A program made the position numbers and the translations under genes. A stretch of 64,000 nt of DNA from Tahibacter aquaticus. GTDB taxonomy: Bacteria > Pseudomonadota > Gammaproteobacteria > Xanthomonadales > Rhodanobacteraceae. Of the stretch, positions 59,609-64,000 are shown piece by piece. The notes beneath the pieces were generated by a model. That model made no database searches, had not been told where the DNA came from, and worked only from the letters and a program-made list of their open reading frames with translations. Numbering within the stretch: the first letter of the stretch is position 1; each line of letters begins with the position of its first letter. Location: contig NZ_SNZH01000006.1 of NCBI RefSeq assembly GCF_004363655.1, positions 328,452 to 392,451 of the forward strand, given 5' to 3'.

Positions 59609-60637
59609 TTCACGCCTTCCCTGGAGAAACAAGCCGGAAGGCTATCGACTGCGTCACGGGTTCGCCCTGGAAGATCCGCGCGGAACGTACCAATAGCGGA
59701 TGGAAGCGGAAAAAATTTCAAACTTCAATCGCGTATGGATGATCGGCGCGCTGGGGGCGGTCCGATCCAAATCGGACACGATTTTTTTCTCACTTTCGTT
59801 TGTCCTTCTGCGAAGGACGCGCCCTGATGCAGCTGTTTTTGTGTCAGGGCAGCTGCCGGCATAGTGCCGATCAAAAGATTGGCATCGTTGTTTTTTATAA
59901 TTTGCGTGTTGATGTACTGTTTTTTCCGGGCTCGGTTGCGGCCGCTACGTCGTCGCCACAATGCAGGTCGAGCACGCGGCACGTTCATCCTGCGGCAGCG
60001 TGATCACATCGCCGAACAGTTCATTGGCGCGCAGCCAGGCATCGGACGGCACGCCGGGTGGCGGAGACGGCGGATCATGCGGAGTAGTCAGCGACAGTCG
60101 CAATGCAATGAAGGCACTCCTCAGCCTGCTGGAGCCCTGTGCATCCGCGCCGGCAGGCATTCGAATACGCATTGAACAGGGCAAAGGCGCGCTGGCTTCG
60201 AAAAAGTGACGCCTGGCGATGCTGCTGCGCAGCAGGTCGCCGGCTCGGCAGGGCCATGGGCATCCTCGCTACGCTCTGGCCGTAGCCGTTCAGATAATGG
60301 CCTGTTGCCTTCAATGATGTCATTTTAACCAATACACATTACATCGTTGTCGCAATAGCTGCGTAGTTCTACTTTTCTGCAACGATCGCCGCGTAATCTG
60401 CGGACGCGCCGACAGCCGGGGTGCGCTGCCACAGGTAGCGCACCCGGCCAGTGGGTGCACAAACCCCGGACACCGCTCGCGCCCAGGGACGCTGGCGGCC
60501 GCCCACACTCAACCCCAGGACTGCACGGCATGGCGTGCGGCAATGGCGCAGCCATGCCGGATGCCGGCCAGACGCATCTCCTTGAGGGCAGGGCATTTTC
60601 CGGAGCGGATCTCACTCAAGCCTACGGATACTTCGAA
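59609..60637. other. Gene-poor region, 1029 bp
   Basis: No intact gene is supported. It contains a frameshifted remnant of a Ser/Thr-kinase N-terminus (59931-60056) and an AT-rich patch near 59880-59930. The rest shows nothing recognised. Confidence 0.5.
59931..60056 (-). pseudogene. Remnant of the N-terminus of an ECF-associated Ser/Thr kinase
   Basis: The minus strand reads DAWLRANELFGDVITLPQDE, the usual opening of this kinase class (compare RRLGELFDQALDL at 11-23 of the kinase at 5280-7865). One shift later it continues LDLHCGDDVAAATE, the LD..CGGD..L..E pattern that follows in intact genes. Only about 45 residues remain; no kinase domain is nearby. Confidence 0.45.
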
Positions 60638-62611
60638 ATGAGCCCTATCCCCGTGAAACAGCGCCGCCTGTGTGCCGGCGTGTTGACTGCGGCACTGTGC
60701 GTGTTACCGGCAATCGTCAGTGCAAACACCTGCCTCGTCGGCGTCCACGACTTTTCCGGTGACACCAGCATGGTCAACCCGGCCGAGCCCGCCGGCGAGC
60801 GCGGCTGGTCGGTCGAACTCGTACCGGCCGTCTCGATCTGCCGCGGTGACGTCAGCAGCATCAGCAATCTGGCCAATGCCGCCAGGAACCAGGGCATGCA
60901 GGTCATCTTCCGTGTCGACTACAAGCAGTCCAACGGCCGGCAGGTGGCGGTGCCGGTGAACGCGGCCGAGTACATCCAATGGAAGGCCGATTTTTTCCAG
61001 TGCACGAGCAAGCTCGGCGGCATATCGCCGCTGTTTATCGTCGGCAACGAGCCCAACCTCGACTACGACGTGCAGCCCATCAACGCGCAGCAATATGCGG
61101 ACGCCTTCAACGCCCTGTGGGCGAGCAAGCCTGTCGGTGTGCAGCTGCTGGCGACGTTCAATTCGCCGTTCACCGACCCGGCCTGGATGACCACCATGGC
61201 GAATGCACTGACCGCCTCGGACGGATTCGCCATCCACACCGGCGGTATTCGCGGTTCCTGCGTCGATCCGCGCCAAGCCTGCAATGCGATCCCGGCCTGG
61301 TCGTTCGACAGCGCTTTCCGCTACTACCGTAACGTGATTGCTGCGATTCCCGCCGCCAAGCGCAAGCCGGTCTACATCACCGAATTCAACACGTATACCG
61401 GCGGCACCGACCCCGTGCCGCAGCAGAACTATCAGGCCGGCTGGATCAACAAGGCGTACGAGGAAATCCGCAACTACAACGCGTCGCGCGGTGTGCTGCC
61501 CGAGGTCAAGGCCCTGTGCTGGTTCACCGACGCCGTCCGCGGCGGATTTCCGGGCTTCGCACTGCGCAACATTCCCCAGGCCCTGGCCGACATCAAGACA
61601 GAGTTCCGCAATCCGGCAAACTGCGGGCCGGCCGGCTGCAGCAGCGCAGCGCTGGGGCTTCCCACCGACCGCTGGCGCCTGCAGATCTGGAACAACCGCC
61701 AGTTCAGCGGCAATCCGGTCGAAATACGCCATGACGCCGTCGGCGCCGGCGGTTTCAATTTCAACTGGGGCAACGGGCGCGCAAGCAGCTGCACCGGCGA
61801 TGACAACTACGCCATCCGCTTCGAGCGCACCGCATCGTTTGCGGCATCCGGCAACTACATGTTCTCGGCCACGGCCGACGACGGTGTACGTGTATGGGTA
61901 GACGGGGTTGCCATCATCGACCAATGGCGCGACCAGGGGGCTACGACATTCAACGCCCAGCACTGGGTGAATGCTGGTGCACATACGATCCGCATGGACT
62001 ACTACGAGAACACCGGAGGCGCGGTCGCTGCACTGAACTGGACCGGTGGGGGCGGCAACAACGCGACCATCGTACGCAGCGCATCGTCGGTGCCGACAAG
62101 CATGGCGCCCAATGAAACACGCCAGGTTTCGGTACGCGTCACCAACACCGGCGGCACCACCTGGACCGCCGCGAACAACTATCGCCTGGGCTCGACCTCG
62201 TCGAACACCATGAACTGGAGCGGGTGGAGTTGCGGCGGCTACAACGTGAACCCCACCAATGCGCGCGCCTATCTTTGCAGCAACGTGTCGATTGCACCCG
62301 GTGCCAGCCATACCTTCACTTTCAATGTCACCGCGCCATCATCAGGAACGGCGACGCTCGGTGCACGCATGGTGCGCGATGGCGTGGAATGGTTTGGAAC
62401 CACGGAGGCATGGAATATCAGCGTAGGCACTACCAATCCCTATCCCGGCTGCCCCTGCAACCGCACGGACAACTACTGCCAGCATCCGGCGCGCACCAGC
62501 GGCTGCCCCATGACCCAGTCCGGTGGCTACTGCGATCCCAATGGCGATGCCAGCTATTCGGATGGCGACTGGAACCGCGGTTACTACGAGTACGCACAGT
62601 ATTGCCGGTGA
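60638..62611 (+). CDS. Secreted glycosidase-like protein with PA14 and Ig-like domains
   Basis: 657 aa from the ATG at 60638 (MSPIPVKQRR). The signal peptide ends near VSA-N. A TIM-barrel glycosidase-like domain (about 25-310) has two candidate catalytic acids, in FIVGNEPNLD and VYITEFNTY. A PA14 domain (about 345-470, ATADDGVRVWVDGVAIIDQW) and an NBR1-type Ig domain (VRVTNTGGTTW) follow. The last 55 residues are Cys-rich (PGCPCNRTDNYCQHP). Likely acts on an extracellular polysaccharide; substrate unknown. The ribosome binding site is weak, and a longer start is possible. Confidence 0.75.
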   Translation: MSPIPVKQRRLCAGVLTAALCVLPAIVSANTCLVGVHDFSGDTSMVNPAEPAGERGWSVELVPAVSICRGDVSSISNLANAARNQGMQVIFRVDYKQSNGRQVAVPVNAAEYIQWKADFFQCTSKLGGISPLFIVGNEPNLDYDVQPINAQQYADAFNALWASKPVGVQLLATFNSPFTDPAWMTTMANALTASDGFAIHTGGIRGSCVDPRQACNAIPAWSFDSAFRYYRNVIAAIPAAKRKPVYITEFNTYTGGTDPVPQQNYQAGWINKAYEEIRNYNASRGVLPEVKALCWFTDAVRGGFPGFALRNIPQALADIKTEFRNPANCGPAGCSSAALGLPTDRWRLQIWNNRQFSGNPVEIRHDAVGAGGFNFNWGNGRASSCTGDDNYAIRFERTASFAASGNYMFSATADDGVRVWVDGVAIIDQWRDQGATTFNAQHWVNAGAHTIRMDYYENTGGAVAALNWTGGGGNNATIVRSASSVPTSMAPNETRQVSVRVTNTGGTTWTAANNYRLGSTSSNTMNWSGWSCGGYNVNPTNARAYLCSNVSIAPGASHTFTFNVTAPSSGTATLGARMVRDGVEWFGTTEAWNISVGTTNPYPGCPCNRTDNYCQHPARTSGCPMTQSGGYCDPNGDASYSDGDWNRGYYEYAQYCR

Positions 62612-62701
62612 GGTTTGCTGTTGCGAATGAGCGTGTGTGAGCGGGCGTGTGCGGCTGCTGTGAGGTGGCCGTGCATGCCTCGAGGATGCTGAAACGCGTT
62701 C

Positions 62702-62784
62702 ACGCGCGTGGTCAGCTTCGGGCACCGGGCGCTGAGCGAGAAAGAAAAGGCCGAACTGCAGCCGGCGAAGGCGGCAGCAGGGCA
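62702..62784 (+). pseudogene. Duplicated 3' fragment of the NTF2-like gene
   Basis: Translates as TRVVSFGHRALSEKEKAELQ, then PAKAAA, closely matching the C-terminus encoded at about 52094-52175. Similarity starts abruptly at 62702 with no upstream match. The frame runs on to a different stop. A partial copy of the gene 10.6 kb to the left. Confidence 0.85.
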
Positions 62785-62915
62785 GTGCGCGCGCTGGTGG
62801 TGTCGCGTGTTGCCGAAGAGTGGCGGACGCATCGCGGCGTGAGTCGCTTGCGCCTTCAGAAATCCGGCCAGGCGTTTTGTCGGATGCTCTCAGGGCTGCG
62901 GATTCGCCTCGCTGA

Positions 62916-63173
62916 GGCAATAAATATAGACCTCTTCCGAACGACCGTCGTCGTAGTGCGCTCCAGGGTCATTCGGGTTCGGCGCTGCTCGATGTCGATG
63001 GCGATGCGCTCGGGGTACATGTCGGCATCACCATCGACGACCAGATGATCGAGAACCGCGGCAACGCGCTCGAACCCACACTCATCGACAGAGATATCGC
63101 CGTAGCCGCTGCGGTTCGCCTGGGCGTGATCGCCAACCTGCTTGAGGACATCGGCGCAGAGATGCGCACCTAA
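62916..63173 (+). pseudogene. C-terminal fragment of a trypsin-like serine protease
   Basis: After a stop at 62913 the frame reads GNKYRPLPNDRRRSALQGHS, then GSALLDVDGDALGVHVGIT and continues helically to a stop at 63171. LQGHSGSALLD corresponds to the catalytic serine region G-D/H-S-G of S1 peptidases. The His and Asp parts of the triad are absent, so it is a remnant. Confidence 0.55.
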
Positions 63174-63310
63174 CCGCAGACGCAGCGACGGCGCGCTCGT
63201 TGGCCGGTTGCTTGAAAACCGTGCCATCGATGGCGATCCAGCCTTTGTGTCGGCGGCCGGGCTGGAGGCAACGAGGCTTGCATCGCCGTGCGAATTGCCC
63301 GATTTTTCCT

Positions 63311-63560
63311 CTCCGTTGAGCAAAAATTCGTCAGCGGAAGGCAAAAATCACTCTACGGAGAGGAGCTGGCCCCCTACGGAGCGCAATTGCGACGCTACGG
63401 AGAGCAAATTGTGCTCAACGGAGACCCAAAATGGCGCTCCGGAGGGTGACTGGCATGCTCTGGAGCGCAAAATTTGCCTAACGGAGCAGGAACGTTGCCC
63501 TTCGGAGCCTGATTTTTGCCTTGCAGAGTGTTGGCAAGACGTTGCGGAGAGGAAAAGTCA
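63311..63560. repeat. Twelve-unit array with exact 21-bp period (array 1)
   Basis: A CGGAG core (or close variant) recurs at 63314, 63335, 63356, 63377, 63398, 63419, 63440, 63461, 63482, 63503, 63524 and 63545, always 21 bp apart. Approximate unit consensus CTMCGGAGMGCAAAWTKGC. In the plus frame it is open and reads as heptads with a conserved Glu (STERSWP, PTERNCD, ATESKLC, STETQNG). Runs of A or T recur in many units in the same phase. Confidence 0.9.
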
Positions 63561-63761
63561 GGCTTGGGTGACTGCGGACCTGTGCAGAAACCGCTGGGCG
63601 AGAGCCTCCACGTCCTGATTCATCCCCGATATCGGGGATTTCAGTTCGTGCCCGCCGATAACCACAAGCCAAAACCACCAGAAAGCCCCGTACGCCAAGG
63701 CTTTCTCTATGGGCGCTGCGCCACTGACCATTGCCCACGCTGGCGCGCCCGTCATGCACAT
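63558..63761 (-). CDS. Possible small membrane protein
   Basis: 67 aa from the ATG at 63761, with GGAGAGGAAAG about 9-19 nt upstream. It contains one hydrophobic segment (AYGAFWWFWLVVIGG) followed by a polar tail. It lies between the two 21-bp arrays and spans the 18-bp palindrome. No family is recognised; another minus frame across the same DNA is also open, so coding is uncertain. Confidence 0.35.
   Translation of the reverse strand: MCMTGAPAWAMVSGAAPIEKALAYGAFWWFWLVVIGGHELKSPISGMNQDVEALAQRFLHRSAVTQA
63622..63639. repeat. 18-bp perfect palindrome
   Basis: ATCCCCGAT directly followed by ATCGGGGAT with no spacer, between the two 21-bp arrays. It could be a dimer binding site or a cruciform. 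Confidence 0.85.
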
Positions 63762-63776
63762 TGCTCGAACTTTCCT

Positions 63777-63910
63777 CTCCATTGAGCAGAAATTAGTCAG
63801 CGGATAGTACAAATCACCTTACCGAGAGAGGCTGGCGCCCTACGGAGTGCAATTGCCATGCTCCGGAGAGCAAATTTGCTTCAACGGAGACCAAAAATGA
63901 CGCTCTGAAC
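63777..63910. repeat. Seven-unit 21-bp-period array (array 2), diverged copy of the start of array 1
   Basis: Core positions 63780, 63801, 63822, 63843, 63864, 63885 and 63906 are 21 bp apart. Sequence aligns unit by unit with the first seven units of array 1 at an offset of 466 bp, and the match extends about 20 bp further left (63293 and 63759). The plus heptad frame has one stop (TAG) in the first unit. Confidence 0.88.
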
Positions 63911-63944
63911 CGCCCCGGGAACCCCGGAGACTCGTTGGTGTGAG

Positions 63945-64000
63945 TCACGCCGCCATGGCGAGCTCACGGATTTGCTGGTAGTAGGCCGCCTCAGCTTCTG
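63945..64000 (-). CDS. 3' end of a minus-strand gene running off the window (partial)
   Basis: The minus strand from the window edge reads EAEAAYYQQIRELAMAA and a stop at 63945-63947, which looks protein-like (a charged helical end). Too short to name; a transposase or other gene is possible. Confidence 0.35.
   Translation of the reverse strand, partial: EAEAAYYQQIRELAMAA

Noticed and set aside
62856..63344. 162-aa minus-strand protein
   Set aside because: No recognisable domain; the plus strand of the same DNA carries a serine-protease fragment and part of the repeat array.
63311..63910. CRISPR array
   Set aside because: Units are contiguous 21-bp repeats without unique spacers, with heavy unit divergence and no cas genes.

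Overview
The window looks like chromosomal DNA of a GC-rich gammaproteobacterium, most likely of the Xanthomonadales/Lysobacterales (perhaps near Rhodanobacteraceae). This is inferred from the gene families present (NfuA, the ExbB-ExbD-MsbA-LpxK order, RNase R with an N-terminal basic extension, CadC-like regulators, LodAB) and from base composition; no marker gene proves it. No rRNA, tRNA, CRISPR array or intact transposase was seen.

Layout. 0-3.3 kb: rnr-rlmB. 3.3-4.1 kb: an intergenic element with six short hairpins that ends in a (CAACAG)17 microsatellite. 4.1-8.4 kb (minus): two related small secreted proteins downstream of a membrane Ser/Thr kinase with a translationally coupled ECF sigma factor. 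8.6-13.4 kb: a fatty-acid-hydroxylase-family membrane protein, a CPBP-like membrane protein, phhB, nfuA and two small periplasmic cytochromes c. 13.9-21.5 kb: an RND efflux operon with one lipoprotein adaptor and two different permeases. 21.9-25.7 kb: exbB-exbD-msbA-lpxK (energy transduction and lipid A export and phosphorylation).

25.7-33.2 kb (minus) is the metabolic centrepiece. A six-gene operon encodes an outer-membrane channel, an AldA-type aldehyde dehydrogenase, a Tat-exported Rieske protein, a periplasmic PQQ alcohol dehydrogenase, azurin and a TonB receptor closely resembling the PQQ receptor PqqU (YncD). It is preceded by a near-consensus sigma-54 promoter and a cluster of GCGACA/TGTCGC half-sites. 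An AcoR-type sigma-54 activator gene lies just upstream. Together these suggest inducible periplasmic alcohol oxidation with import of the cofactor. 35.9-39.7 kb: lutA-lutC-lutB (L-lactate oxidation) divergent from an LldR-like repressor, with a perfect dyad operator between them. Then come selO, an OprO/P-type porin, a TPR glycosyltransferase, a secreted amidase, a large CadC-like regulator and a secreted protein of unknown function.

50.5-64 kb is less orderly. It holds a decayed RND adaptor gene, an NTF2-like secreted protein, a CotH/lamin-tail protein, a LodA/LodB quinoprotein pair, an MHYT membrane protein with a degenerate GGDEF domain, and a secreted glycosidase-like protein with PA14. 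The right end is a gene graveyard: a duplicated 3' fragment of the NTF2-like gene, a serine-protease fragment, and two homologous arrays with an exact 21-bp period. A seven-member family of short intergenic repeats occurs only between 33.6 and 43.1 kb.
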